This document shows, one piece after another, positions 1 to 8,431 of a DNA stretch of 64,000 bases; the first letter of the stretch is position 1; every line of letters begins with the position of its first letter. The notes under the pieces are model-generated. The model did not search any database. It was not told the DNA's origin and saw nothing but the letters and a program-made list of their open reading frames with translations. Position numbers and translations under genes: made by a program. Origin of the DNA: Methylococcus mesophilus (GTDB lineage: Bacteria > Pseudomonadota > Gammaproteobacteria > Methylococcales > Methylococcaceae); NCBI RefSeq assembly GCF_026247885.1, contig NZ_CP110921.1:3603501-3667500 (forward strand). The letters are read 5' to 3'.

Positions 1-278
1 TGGACGGCGTCGGCACCCTGCCGCTGAACACCGCCGTACCCGGCGTCCTGGCGCAGAACGACCTGACCAAGGTCGTGCAGACCACGCTGGCCCCGGTCAT
101 CTGGCAGAACACCCTGACCGCGGGGCTGGGCTATGCCTTCACCCCGCATTTCCGGCTCGACGGTTTCGGTGCCTATGCCTTCAGCGAAAACACCAGCCGT
201 TCCACGCTGGCGCTGGGCAACTATCAGGTCACCGCCAGCGAGTGGGCCATCGGCGCCGGCGCCAATTTCAGCTTCTGA
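1..278 (+). CDS. Outer-membrane beta-barrel protein, C-terminal fragment (FadL/transport-porin-like)
   Basis: Open frame entering from the left edge (codons begin at base 3) and stopping at 276-278. The visible 91 residues alternate polar and hydrophobic residues as in beta-strands (GLGYAFTPHFRLDGFGAYAF) and end in phenylalanine after GANFSF, the usual C-terminal signal of outer-membrane barrels recognised by the BAM machinery. The family cannot be fixed from the tail alone; a FadL-type channel for hydrophobic or small organic substrates is the best guess. It lies only 32 bases before the FMN reductase gene, so it may be co-transcribed and admit organosulfur compounds; that role is inferred from position only. 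Confidence 0.6.
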   Translation, partial: DGVGTLPLNTAVPGVLAQNDLTKVVQTTLAPVIWQNTLTAGLGYAFTPHFRLDGFGAYAFSENTSRSTLALGNYQVTASEWAIGAGANFSF

Positions 279-310
279 CATCTACCGTTCCATTACCCGA
301 CAGGTATTTC

Positions 311-871
311 ATGAGTACGTTAAAAACCGTGGTCGTATCCGGCAATCTGGGCTCGCCTTCCAAGACCCTGGCGCTGGCCGGACAGATCGTGGAGGCGATC
401 CGCCGCCATGCCGCGACCGAGGCCGAGATACTGCAACTGGCGGAACTCGCTCCGGTGGTGGGCCCCGCCCGCAATCCCAACGAACTGGGCAGCGTCGGCA
501 AGGCGGCGCTGACCTCCATTGCGGCAGCCGACATCCTCGTCGCCGTCACCCCCGTCTACAAGGGGGCCTACACCGGGCTGTTCAAGCATCTGTTCGATCT
601 GCTCGACCCCAAGGCCCTGAACGAAAAGCCGGTCATCCTCGGCGCCACCGGCGGCGGCGACAAGCACGCACTGATCGTCGAACACCAGCTGCGGCCGCTG
701 TTCGGCTTCTTCGGTGCATTCACCGTGCCGTCCGGCGTCTATGCCGCCGAGCAACTGTTCGACGGACAGCGCTTCGCCGACCCGGTGCTCCTGGAGCGCA
801 TCGAAGCCGCCGCCCGCCAGGCCGTCGGCATCGCCCTCAATCAAACCCTTCCTGCCACCCAAGCCGCCTGA
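311..871 (+). CDS. msuE: NAD(P)H-dependent FMN reductase (MsuE/SsuE family)
   Basis: A 186-residue flavodoxin-fold protein. The N-terminal beta-strand and phosphate loop (VVVSGNLGSPSKT, about residues 7-19) and the VTPVYKGAYTGLFKHLFD stretch (about residues 80-97) are typical of the NADPH-dependent FMN reductases that supply FMNH2 to two-component monooxygenases. Family members such as SsuE and MsuE are 170-190 residues, matching this length. The ATG at 311 was chosen because the frame upstream overlaps the end of the barrel gene. It is followed after 9 bases by an acyl-CoA-dehydrogenase-like gene and begins a run of genes that includes two FMNH2-using monooxygenases, its likely partners. MsuE rather than SsuE is a guess. 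Confidence 0.85.
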   Translation: MSTLKTVVVSGNLGSPSKTLALAGQIVEAIRRHAATEAEILQLAELAPVVGPARNPNELGSVGKAALTSIAAADILVAVTPVYKGAYTGLFKHLFDLLDPKALNEKPVILGATGGGDKHALIVEHQLRPLFGFFGAFTVPSGVYAAEQLFDGQRFADPVLLERIEAAARQAVGIALNQTLPATQAA

Positions 872-880
872 GAGAAAACC

Positions 881-2065
881 ATGTCAGCACACGACTACGA
901 CAAAATCCGCAGCGAAATCCGCAGCCTGGTCGACGAAGTCATCCGCCCCAACGCCGAGAAAATCGACCGCGACGGCATTTTCCCCCGCGAAAACCTCAAT
1001 GCCCTGGGCAAAGCCGGCTGGAACGGCGTCCTGATCCCCAAGGAATACGGCGGCCTGGGGCTGGACCACGTAGCTTTCTCCATCGTCGCCGAAGAAATCG
1101 GCCGGGCTTGCGCCTCCACCGGCCTGGTCTACGTCATGCACACCGGCGCGGTGCAGACCATCAACCTGTTCGGCAACCACGACCAGAAGGAACGTTGGCT
1201 GAAACCGGCACGGGACGGCCTGCTCGGCACCTACTCGACCAGCGAGAAAGCCTCCGGCGGCCACTGGTGGTTCAACTTCAGCGAAGCCGCGCGGGACGGT
1301 GCCGAGTATTACCGCCTCAACGCCGAAAAATCCTTCACCACCAGCGCGGGCCAGGCGGATTACTACCTGTTCCAGACCCGCTCCCCCGGCGCCAAGGGGC
1401 CAACCGACATCAGCTTTTTCATCGTCGACTCCAAGCTGGATGGCATTTCCCACGGCGGCTGGGAAGCGCTGGGCGTGCGCGGCAACCACAGCGGCCCGAT
1501 CAGCTACCGCGACGTCAAAATCCACGCACGCGACCGCCTGGGCGAGGAAGGCCAGGGCAAGGACATCGTCTACCACGGCGTTTCGCCGGTCTATCTGATC
1601 GGACTCGGCTCGGTCTGGCATGGCGTGGCACGGGCCGCCCTGGAGAAAGCCTCCGAACATCTCACCGGCACCCATCACCGCGATTTCGACAAGAAGCTGT
1701 CGGATTACCAGGTGCTGCGCCAGCAACTGGGCGAGTCGAAGGTGCTGGTGGAGAGCCTCCGGCCCTGGCAGACCGAACTGGCCAGGCGCCTCGACGACTT
1801 GCAGGCCGCCGGCCAGCCGCAGGGGCAGATTCTCATCCCGCTCACCGAATTCAAGGTGCACGCGGCCGAGGTCGCCAACATCTCGGCGCGCAACGCCCTC
1901 GACGTCAGCGGCGGCTACGGCTACAAGCGCGGCCCGCTGGAGCGCATCTTCCGCGACGCCCGCGCCGGCATCGGCATGGGACCGTCCAACAACATCGCCC
2001 GCGAATGGATCGGCAAGACCCTGGTCGGGCTGCCGCTCGAACTGTTCGAGGCGGGCGGCGAATAA
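881..2065 (+). CDS. Acyl-CoA dehydrogenase family flavoprotein in the organosulfur operon
   Basis: A 394-residue protein with the normal acyl-CoA dehydrogenase layout: N-terminal helical domain with the KAGWNGVLIPKEYGGLGL motif (about residues 44-61), a middle beta-domain, and a C-terminal helical domain ending in DVSGGYGYKRGPLERIFRDA. The substrate is unknown. Its place between the FMN reductase and the OsmC gene, inside a sulfone/sulfonate operon, suggests oxidation of a sulfur-containing or sulfur-derived acyl compound, or use as a flavin monooxygenase of the DszC/SfnC kind. The start has a GAGAG ribosome site about 7 bases upstream and lies 9 bases after the preceding stop. It is more like a true dehydrogenase than the second family member at 3747. 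Confidence 0.8.
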   Translation: MSAHDYDKIRSEIRSLVDEVIRPNAEKIDRDGIFPRENLNALGKAGWNGVLIPKEYGGLGLDHVAFSIVAEEIGRACASTGLVYVMHTGAVQTINLFGNHDQKERWLKPARDGLLGTYSTSEKASGGHWWFNFSEAARDGAEYYRLNAEKSFTTSAGQADYYLFQTRSPGAKGPTDISFFIVDSKLDGISHGGWEALGVRGNHSGPISYRDVKIHARDRLGEEGQGKDIVYHGVSPVYLIGLGSVWHGVARAALEKASEHLTGTHHRDFDKKLSDYQVLRQQLGESKVLVESLRPWQTELARRLDDLQAAGQPQGQILIPLTEFKVHAAEVANISARNALDVSGGYGYKRGPLERIFRDARAGIGMGPSNNIAREWIGKTLVGLPLELFEAGGE

Positions 2066-2078
2066 CCCGGAGGCCGAA

Positions 2079-2624
2079 ATGTCACAGGAAACCCTGAAAG
2101 CGGCATTGGGAAACGCCATCGCCGGCTTGCAAAAAAATCCGGCCAGTGCGCGCCTGGTGTTCAGGGCGAAGACGCGATGGCTCGACGGGGTGCGCTGCTC
2201 CGCCGAAGTACGCGATTTTCCGCCGCTGATCGTCGATGAGCCGGCCGAACTGGGTGGCGGCGACACCGCCGCCAACCCCGTCGAACTGCTGCTGGCGGCG
2301 CTCGGCACCTGCCAGGAGATCGTCTATGCCGCCTACGCCGCGGTCCTGGGCATCCCGCTGGACGCCGTGGAAGTCTCGGCGAAGGGCTACCTCGATCTGC
2401 AAGGGCTTTTCGGCCTGAGCGATTCGGTGCCGGCGGGCTACCAGAAGATCGTTTTCGAAACCGTCATCGAGAGCTCCGCAGACCCCGAAACGATCCGGAA
2501 GCTGGTGGCGGTCGTGGAAGGGCACTGCCCGGTGCTCGACACCCTGACCCGGCCGGTCGAGGTGGAGGGCGCGGTCACGCTCAATGGCGCGCCATTGAAT
2601 GTTTCCATCAGCAACTCCGCATGA
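2079..2624 (+). CDS. OsmC/Ohr family protein
   Basis: A 181-residue OsmC-like protein. The DTAANPVELLLAALGTCQEI segment (about residues 66-85) holds the first conserved cysteine, and the VVEGHCPVLDTLTRP segment (about residues 144-158) the second; these two cysteines form the redox pair of OsmC/Ohr peroxidases. The ATG at 2079 follows a GGAGG site (2069-2073) and lies 13 bases after the dehydrogenase stop, so the genes are almost surely co-transcribed. OsmC-family genes recur in sulfur-starvation clusters, where protection against peroxide made by uncoupled FMNH2 monooxygenases is a reasonable idea, but the substrate here is unknown. Confidence 0.85.
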   Translation: MSQETLKAALGNAIAGLQKNPASARLVFRAKTRWLDGVRCSAEVRDFPPLIVDEPAELGGGDTAANPVELLLAALGTCQEIVYAAYAAVLGIPLDAVEVSAKGYLDLQGLFGLSDSVPAGYQKIVFETVIESSADPETIRKLVAVVEGHCPVLDTLTRPVEVEGAVTLNGAPLNVSISNSA

Positions 2625-2635
2625 GGACAACCGAT

Positions 2636-3733
2636 ATGAGCCATTCCGTTCAACCCGTCAAATTCGCCTACTGGGTCCCCAACGTCAGCGGTGGCCTGGT
2701 CATCAGCAAGATCGAGCAGCGCACGAGCTGGGACATCGATTACAACCGCAAGCTGGCGCAACTGGCCGAGCGCAACGGCTTCGAATACGCCCTCAGCCAG
2801 ATCCGCTTCACCGCCGGCTACGGCGCCGAGTACCAGCACGAGTCGGTGTCCTTCACCCACGCGTTGCTGGCCGCGACCGAACGCCTGCGGGTGATCGCCG
2901 CCGTCCTGCCTGGCACCTGGCACCCCGCACTGCTCGCCAAGCAGGTCGCCACCATCGACCACCTGACCGGCGGCCGCATCGCCGTCAACGTCGTCAGCGG
3001 CTGGTTCAGGACCGAATTCACCGCCATCGGCGAGCCCTGGCTGGAACACGACGAACGCTACCGGCGCTCGGAGGAGTTCATCCGGGCGCTCAAGGGCATC
3101 TGGACCCAGGACCGGTTCACCTTCCTCGGCGATTTCTACCGCTTCCACGACTATTCGCTGAAGCCCAAACCCCTGCACCAGCCGCACCCGGAAATCTTCC
3201 AGGGCGGCAGTTCGCGGGCGGCGCGGGACATGGCGGCGCGGGTGTCGGACTGGTACTTCACCAACGGCAATACCGTCGAAGGCATCAAGGCGCAGGTCGA
3301 CGACATCCGGGCCAAGGCGGCCCAAGAGGGACGCACGGTGAAGATCGGCGTCAACGCCTTCGTGATCGCCCGCGACACGGAGGCCGAAGCCAAGGCGGTG
3401 CTGGCCGAGATCATCGACAAGGCCGACCCGGAGGCGGTCCGGGCCTTCGGCCACGAGGTACGCGAGGCCGGCAAGGCCTCCCCCGAAGGCGAGGGCAACT
3501 GGGCCAAGTCCAGCCTGGACGACCTGGTGCAGTACAACGACGGCTTCAAGACCAACCTCATCGGCACTCCGGAACAGATCGCCGCACGCATCCTGGAACT
3601 CAAGGCCGTCGGCGTCGACCTGGTGCTGAGCGGTTTCCTCCATTACCACGAGGAGATCGAATATTTCGGCCAAAAAGTCCTACCTCGGGTGCGCGCGCTG
3701 GAAGCCGGAAGCGCCGGCAAGGCCGCGGCCTGA
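2636..3733 (+). CDS. sfnG: FMNH2-dependent dimethylsulfone monooxygenase
   Basis: A 365-residue luciferase-fold (TIM-barrel) monooxygenase. The opening (KFAYWVPNVSGGLVISKIEQ) and the segments TGGRIAVNVVSGWFRTEF, HDERYRRSEEF and GGSSRAARDMAARVSDWYF are typical of SfnG, which splits dimethylsulfone to methanesulfinate and formaldehyde using FMNH2 and O2. Length matches the family, about 360 residues. The ATG at 2636 is preferred over the in-frame ATG at 2621 because GAGGA (2623-2627) gives it a ribosome site and the protein then begins like its relatives. It sits 11 bases after the OsmC gene; the FMN reductase at 311 is the probable FMNH2 source. Dimethylsulfone could come from oxidation of dimethyl sulfide or DMSO, so the gene implies use of C1-sulfur compounds as sulfur source. 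Confidence 0.88.
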   Translation: MSHSVQPVKFAYWVPNVSGGLVISKIEQRTSWDIDYNRKLAQLAERNGFEYALSQIRFTAGYGAEYQHESVSFTHALLAATERLRVIAAVLPGTWHPALLAKQVATIDHLTGGRIAVNVVSGWFRTEFTAIGEPWLEHDERYRRSEEFIRALKGIWTQDRFTFLGDFYRFHDYSLKPKPLHQPHPEIFQGGSSRAARDMAARVSDWYFTNGNTVEGIKAQVDDIRAKAAQEGRTVKIGVNAFVIARDTEAEAKAVLAEIIDKADPEAVRAFGHEVREAGKASPEGEGNWAKSSLDDLVQYNDGFKTNLIGTPEQIAARILELKAVGVDLVLSGFLHYHEEIEYFGQKVLPRVRALEAGSAGKAAA

Positions 3734-3746
3734 GGTGGGGGCGCCC

Positions 3747-4922
3747 ATGCAGGACAGGGAAACGGTGCGGCGGCTGTTCGACACGGCGGAGGCGCTGGCG
3801 GCGGAGTTCGCCGGCACTGCCGTCGAACGCGACAAGGCCGGCGGCACGGCCAAGGCCCAGCGCGACCGGCTGCGGGAAAGCGGCCTGCTCAACCTCATCG
3901 TTCCACGCGCCTACGGCGGCCACGGGCTGAACTGGCACGACACCCTGCGCATCGTCCGCCTCGTGTCGCGGGCCGACAGCGCCCTGGGCCATCTGTTCGG
4001 TTTCCAGCATTTGCTGCTGGCCACGCTCCGCTTGTTCGGCGACCAGTGGGAACACTATTACGCCGAGACGGTGCGGGGCCGCTGGTTCTGGGGCAATGCG
4101 CTGAATCCCCTGGATACCCGCGCCCGCATCGCCGCCGACGGCGCCGGCGGCTGGATTCTGCGGGGGATGAAGAGTTTCTGCTCCGGCGCCATGGACGCCG
4201 ATCATCTGATCGTGTCGGCACTGGCGGAAGATTCGGGGCAGCTGCTGATCGCGGCGATTCCGGGCGACCGGGCCGGCATCCGCATCAACGCCGACTGGGA
4301 CAACATGGGCCAGCGCCAGACCGACAGCGGCAGCGTCGAATTCCACGAGGTCCGGGTCCATGAGCACGAGATCCTGCGCAACCCCGGCCCGCTCGGCAAC
4401 GTCTACGCCACCCTGCGCTCGGTGATCGCGCAACTGGTGCTGACCAACATCTATCTCGGCATCGGCGAAGGCGCGCTGGCGGAAGCCCGCGCCTATACCC
4501 TGGGCCAGTCCCGCGCCTGGTTCCTGTCCGGCGTGGACAGCCCCCGGAAAGACCCCTACGTGCTGCAGAAGTACGGCGAGTTCACAGTCGAACTCCAGAC
4601 CGCCGCCCTGGCCACGGATCATGCGGCACTGCTGCTGGACGCGGCCTGGGCCAAGGAAAACGCGCTGACACCGGAAGAGCGTGCCCATGCCGCGCTGGCA
4701 GCGGCCGTCGCCAAGGTCCATACCTCGCGGGCGGCGCTCGATGTCACCCACCGGCTGTTCGAAGTCACCGGCGCGCGGGCGACCGTTGCGAAAGCCGGCT
4801 TCGACCGCCACTGGCGCAACCTCCGCACCCACACTTTGCACGACCCGGCGGACTACAAACTGCGCGATCTGGGGGAATGGACCCTCAACGGCACGCCGCC
4901 GACCCCGAGCTTCTATTCCTGA
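3747..4922 (+). CDS. Acyl-CoA dehydrogenase-like / SfnB-DszC-type flavoprotein
   Basis: A 391-residue protein of the acyl-CoA dehydrogenase superfamily, nearer to the group that includes SfnB, SfnC and the desulfurisation monooxygenase DszC: LRESGLLNLIVPRAYGGHGL near residues 35-54, DSALGHLFGFQHLLLATLRL in the helical domain, and the C-terminal RHWRNLRTHTLHDPADYKLR motif, in which an HxxRxxRxHTLHDP pattern is characteristic of this subgroup. It may take reduced flavin from the same reductase as SfnG. A GTG at 3735 is possible, but the ATG at 3747 is well placed behind AGGTGGGG. It lies 13 bases after sfnG, which supports a linked sulfur-acquisition function; no substrate can be named. Confidence 0.8.
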   Translation: MQDRETVRRLFDTAEALAAEFAGTAVERDKAGGTAKAQRDRLRESGLLNLIVPRAYGGHGLNWHDTLRIVRLVSRADSALGHLFGFQHLLLATLRLFGDQWEHYYAETVRGRWFWGNALNPLDTRARIAADGAGGWILRGMKSFCSGAMDADHLIVSALAEDSGQLLIAAIPGDRAGIRINADWDNMGQRQTDSGSVEFHEVRVHEHEILRNPGPLGNVYATLRSVIAQLVLTNIYLGIGEGALAEARAYTLGQSRAWFLSGVDSPRKDPYVLQKYGEFTVELQTAALATDHAALLLDAAWAKENALTPEERAHAALAAAVAKVHTSRAALDVTHRLFEVTGARATVAKAGFDRHWRNLRTHTLHDPADYKLRDLGEWTLNGTPPTPSFYS

Positions 4923-4937
4923 TACGGGAGTATCCCC

Positions 4938-6191
4938 ATGACCTACGACACGATAGAAACGGCCCTGACCGCGATCCGCAACGGCGGTTTCGTGGTGGTG
5001 GCGGACGATGCCTCGCGCGAGAACGAGGGCGATCTGATCCTGGCGGCGGAGAAGATGACGCCCGAGCGCATGGCCTTCCTGGTCCGCCATACCAGCGGCC
5101 TGGTCTGCGTGGGGCTGGCGCCGGAGCGGGTGGAGGCCCTGCAGCTGCCGCCGATGGTGGGGAACAACTCCGATCCGTTCCGCACGGCTTTCACGGTGTC
5201 GGTGGACCTGGCCCAGGGCACCAGCACCGGGATCTCGGCCGCCGACCGCAGCGCGACCATCCGGGCCCTGGCCGATCCCGAGGCGGGACCGGCGGCGTTC
5301 GCCCGGCCGGGCCATGTGTTCCCGCTCAAGGCCCGGCCGAACGGGGTGCTGGAGCGGCCGGGCCATACCGAGGCGGCGGTGGACCTGGCCCGCTTGGCGG
5401 GGCTGGCGCCGGCGGGGGCCTTGTGCGAGATCGTGAACGACGACGGCCGCATGGTGCGGGGGCCGGAGCTGGTGGCCTTCGCCCGCCGCCACTGGCTGCC
5501 GGTGATCCGCATCGCCGATCTGATCGCCTACCGGCGCCGCACCGAGCGGCTGGTGGAGCACGTGGCGGAGGCGAGATTGCCGACGCCGTACGGAACCTTC
5601 ACGGCCCATGTCTACCGCTCGGTGGTGGACGGCTCCGAACACCTGGCCCTGGTCAAGGGCTGGGTGTACGGGCGGGAGAACGTGCTGGTGCGGGTGCATT
5701 CGGAATGCCTGACCGGGGACATCCTGGGTTCGTTGCGCTGCGACTGCGGCAACCAGCTGAAGATGGCGCTGGAGGCGATCGAGCAGGCGGGCAACGGGGT
5801 CCTGGTGTATCTGCGCGGCCATGAGGGCCGGGGCATCGGGCTGGCCCACAAGCTGAAGGCCTACCAGCTGCAGGACCGCGGCCGGGACACGGTGGAGGCC
5901 AATCTGGACTTAGGCCTGCCGGTGGACGCCCGCAGCTACGACGTGGGGGCGCAGATTCTCACCGACCTGGGCGTGACCACCCTGCGGCTGATGAGCAACA
6001 ACCCGGCGAAGTTCACCGAGCTGGCCGGCTACCGTCTGAAGATCGTCGAGCGGGTGCCGCTGGAGCCGGCGCCGCATCCGGAGAACCTCGTCTACCTGCG
6101 CACCAAGTCGCAGAAGCTCGGCCATCTCCTCAACCTCGACGCCCTGGCCGGGGCCGGCGACGAGTGGATTCATCCGTCGGTCGGGGGATAA
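4938..6191 (+). CDS. ribBA: Bifunctional 3,4-dihydroxy-2-butanone-4-phosphate synthase / GTP cyclohydrolase II
   Basis: A 417-residue fusion of the two entry enzymes of riboflavin synthesis. The N-terminal RibB domain has the DDASRENEGD acidic loop (residues 23-32) and TGISAADRSATIRAL; the C-terminal RibA domain has the zinc site HSECLTGDILGSLRCDCG, with RGHEGRGIGL and LRLMSNNPAKF. Both active sites look intact. It follows the flavoprotein gene after only 15 bases with a GGGAG site, inside a run of FMN-using sulfur enzymes and away from other rib genes. A dedicated copy to raise flavin supply for the two-component monooxygenases is a reasonable inference; whether another ribBA or ribB/ribA exists elsewhere cannot be seen here. 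Confidence 0.93.
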   Translation: MTYDTIETALTAIRNGGFVVVADDASRENEGDLILAAEKMTPERMAFLVRHTSGLVCVGLAPERVEALQLPPMVGNNSDPFRTAFTVSVDLAQGTSTGISAADRSATIRALADPEAGPAAFARPGHVFPLKARPNGVLERPGHTEAAVDLARLAGLAPAGALCEIVNDDGRMVRGPELVAFARRHWLPVIRIADLIAYRRRTERLVEHVAEARLPTPYGTFTAHVYRSVVDGSEHLALVKGWVYGRENVLVRVHSECLTGDILGSLRCDCGNQLKMALEAIEQAGNGVLVYLRGHEGRGIGLAHKLKAYQLQDRGRDTVEANLDLGLPVDARSYDVGAQILTDLGVTTLRLMSNNPAKFTELAGYRLKIVERVPLEPAPHPENLVYLRTKSQKLGHLLNLDALAGAGDEWIHPSVGG

Positions 6192-6326
6192 GACCATGAA
6201 GAAATTGGATTTCGTAGGATGGGCTGAGGTACGAAGCCCATCGGCCGCGAACGATGCGCCTCCTCACGTCGGCACATCCTACGCCCCGGACTCATCCGTC
6301 GGCCAGGGGATAAAACCATGAATAAA
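6170..6326. repeat. 35-bp direct duplication flanking a small palindromic intergenic element
   Basis: Bases 6170-6204 and 6292-6326 match at 31 of 35 positions. The first copy covers the ribBA 3' end with a ribosome site and ATG, the second the real ssuA ribosome site and start. Between them lies an element bounded by the inverted repeat CGTAGGATG (6213-6221) / CATCCTACG (6275-6283). The layout suggests insertion with a long flank duplication, or a duplication followed by divergence. Confidence 0.75.
6196..6321 (+). other. Ghost ORF of 41 codons created by the ssuA-start duplication
   Basis: The ATG in the first copy of the 35-bp duplication opens a 41-codon frame (beginning MKKLDFVGWAEVRSPS) that runs through the palindromic element and stops at a TGA overlapping the ssuA ATG by ATGA. 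It has a good ribosome site (GGGGGATAA). It resembles no known protein and is most likely an accident of the duplication, but translation of it could couple to ssuA. Confidence 0.35.
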
Positions 6327-7298
6327 GCCCATGCCAGCCTCGCCAGCCTGTTCGCCCTGGCGTTCGTCCTCTATGCCGCTTACAGCTTGCCCGCCAAGAG
6401 CGGCGAGACCGGGAACGCCGCGCCGGCCTCGATCCGGATCGGCTACCAGAAATACGGCACGCTGATTCTGGTGAAGGCCCGTGGCGAACTGGACCGCAAG
6501 CTCAAAGCAGCCGGCGTGACGGTCGATTGGGCCGAGTTCGCCTTCGGTCCGCCCATGCTGGAAGCCCTGAATGCTGCCCACCTGGACTTCGCCGCCTCGG
6601 GGGAGACGCCGCCGGTGTTCGCCCTGGCCGCCAAAGGCTCGGACCTGGTCTATCTGGGCTACGAATCGGCCTCGCCCGAAGGCGAAGCCATCCTGGTCGC
6701 CAAGGATGCCGGCATCGCCGGTATTGCCGGCCTCAAGGGCCGCAAGGTCGCGGTCGCGCGGGGTTCCAACGCGCACTACCTGCTGATCCGGGCGCTGGCT
6801 TCCGCCGGCCTGGGCTGGAAGGACATCCAGCCGGTCTACCTCGCCCCCGCCGACGCCCGCGCCGCCTTCGCCAACGGTGCGGTGGACGCCTGGGCGATCT
6901 GGGACTTCCATCTGGCCGTGGCTCAGGAGACGGCCGGCGCGCGGATACTCGCCGACGGGCAAAAGCTGGTGCAGAACCACGAAATCTACACCTCGCGCAA
7001 GGATTTCATCCGCCAGCATCCGGAACTGGCGAAAACCGTGCTGGAGGAAATCGCCCGGACCGACGAATGGGCGAGAACCCATACCGCGGAAGCGGCGGAA
7101 CTGCTGGACCGCCAGCTCGGCATCGGCGTCCCGGTCCTGAAGAAAGCTCTCGAGCGCCGGGCCTACGGCCTGCATCCGGTCGACGCCGAACTCGCAAGCG
7201 CGCAACAGAACATCGCCGATACGCTGCACGCGCTGGGACTCCTGCCCAAGCCCGTCCAGGTATCGCTCGCATTATCGGCAACGGAGATTCAGCCATGA
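6318..7298 (+). CDS. ssuA: ABC transporter substrate-binding protein for sulfonates (SsuA-like)
   Basis: A 326-residue periplasmic binding protein of the aliphatic sulfonate/nitrate/taurine group. An N-terminal hydrophobic segment (residues about 8-25) serves as signal or anchor. The mature part starts with [20 protein letters not shown], followed by [23 protein letters not shown] and [18 protein letters not shown], all typical of SsuA. The ATG has an AGGGGATAA ribosome site. The gene overlaps ssuD by four bases (ATGA), so ssuA-ssuD-ssuC is one transcription unit, probably joined to the sfnG group upstream. Ligand could be methanesulfonate or longer alkanesulfonates. Confidence 0.88.
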   Translation: MNKAHASLASLFALAFVLYAAYSLPAKSGETGNAAPASIRIGYQKYGTLILVKARGELDRKLKAAGVTVDWAEFAFGPPMLEALNAAHLDFAASGETPPVFALAAKGSDLVYLGYESASPEGEAILVAKDAGIAGIAGLKGRKVAVARGSNAHYLLIRALASAGLGWKDIQPVYLAPADARAAFANGAVDAWAIWDFHLAVAQETAGARILADGQKLVQNHEIYTSRKDFIRQHPELAKTVLEEIARTDEWARTHTAEAAELLDRQLGIGVPVLKKALERRAYGLHPVDAELASAQQNIADTLHALGLLPKPVQVSLALSATEIQP

Positions 7299-8431
7299 AC
7301 GTTTTCTGGTTCCTACCCACCCACGGCGACGGCCGCTACCTCGGCACGGCGCAGGGCGCGCGCGAAGTCGACTACCCCTATCTGCGCCAAGTCGCCCAGG
7401 CGGCGGATACCCTGGGCTACGGCGGCGTGCTGATTCCCACCGGCCTCACCTGCGAAGACCCGTGGATTGTGGCCTCCTCTCTGATTCCGGTCACCGAGCG
7501 GTTGCGCTTCCTGGTCGCGCTCCGGCCCGGCCTGACTGCGCCCACCGTCGCCGCGCGCATGGCGGCCAGCCTGGACCGGCTGTCGAACGGGCGTTTGCTG
7601 GTCAATGTGGTAGCCGGCGGCGATCCGGTGGAACTGGCCGGCGACGGGCTGTTCCTGTCCCATGACGAGCGTTACGACTTGGCCGGGGAATTCCTGACCG
7701 TGTGGAAGGGCCTCATGGCGGGAGAGACAGTCACCTACACGGGCAAGTATCTCAGGGTCGAAAACGCGAAGCTCGCCTTCCCGCCCGCGCAGACCCCGCA
7801 CCCGCCGCTGTATTTCGGCGGCTCGTCCCCGGCCGCGCACGGCCTCGCCGCCGAGCACGTCGACCTGTACCTGAGCTGGGGCGAGCCGCCGGCGGATGTC
7901 GCCCGCAAGATCGCCGACGTGCGGGAACGCGCCGCCGCGCTGGGGCGCACGGTCCGCTTCGGCCTGCGGGTACACGTCATCGTGCGGGAAACCGAAGCCG
8001 AGGCCTGGCAGGCCGCCGATACGCTGATCCGCCATCTCGACGATGCGACCATCGCCGCCGCCCAGCGCGCCTTCGCCCGTTCCGATTCCGAAGGGCAGCG
8101 GCGCATGGCGCAGCTGCACGGCGGCTCGCGCCAGCATCTGGAAGTCAGCCCCAATCTCTGGGCCGGGGTGGGCCTGGTGCGCGGCGGAGCCGGCACCGCC
8201 CTGGTCGGCGATCCCGCCACGGTCGCCGAGCGCTTGCAGGAATATGCCGAGCTAGGTGTCGAGACCTTCGTGTTGTCCGGCTACCCGCATCTGGAGGAAG
8301 CCTACCGGGTCGCGGAACTGCTGTTCCCCCTGCTGCCGGTGGAAAAGGTGGAGACGAGAGTCCAGGCCCGCCCGGTTTTCCACCTGAGTCCGGTCGGCGA
8401 CACGGGCACGCTGGCGGTGGAGGCGCATTGA
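7295..8431 (+). CDS. ssuD: FMNH2-dependent alkanesulfonate monooxygenase (SsuD family)
   Basis: A 378-residue luciferase-fold monooxygenase that releases sulfite from alkanesulfonates with FMNH2 and O2. Family signatures: [18 protein letters not shown] at the start, [59 protein letters not shown], and the flexible-loop region after [20 protein letters not shown]. Length fits SsuD (about 380). Start overlaps the ssuA stop (ATGA); the stop overlaps the ssuC start (TTGA), so translation is tightly coupled. MsuD, the methanesulfonate enzyme, is similar in sequence and cannot be excluded; with SfnG in the same locus a dimethylsulfone to methanesulfonate to sulfite route is plausible. Confidence 0.88.
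   Translation: MNVFWFLPTHGDGRYLGTAQGAREVDYPYLRQVAQAADTLGYGGVLIPTGLTCEDPWIVASSLIPVTERLRFLVALRPGLTAPTVAARMAASLDRLSNGRLLVNVVAGGDPVELAGDGLFLSHDERYDLAGEFLTVWKGLMAGETVTYTGKYLRVENAKLAFPPAQTPHPPLYFGGSSPAAHGLAAEHVDLYLSWGEPPADVARKIADVRERAAALGRTVRFGLRVHVIVRETEAEAWQAADTLIRHLDDATIAAAQRAFARSDSEGQRRMAQLHGGSRQHLEVSPNLWAGVGLVRGGAGTALVGDPATVAERLQEYAELGVETFVLSGYPHLEEAYRVAELLFPLLPVEKVETRVQARPVFHLSPVGDTGTLAVEAH

Noticed and set aside
3600-5849. Open frame of 749 codons on the minus strand across sfnG, the flavoprotein and ribBA
   Set aside because: Crosses three well-supported genes on the other strand and has no recognisable domain.
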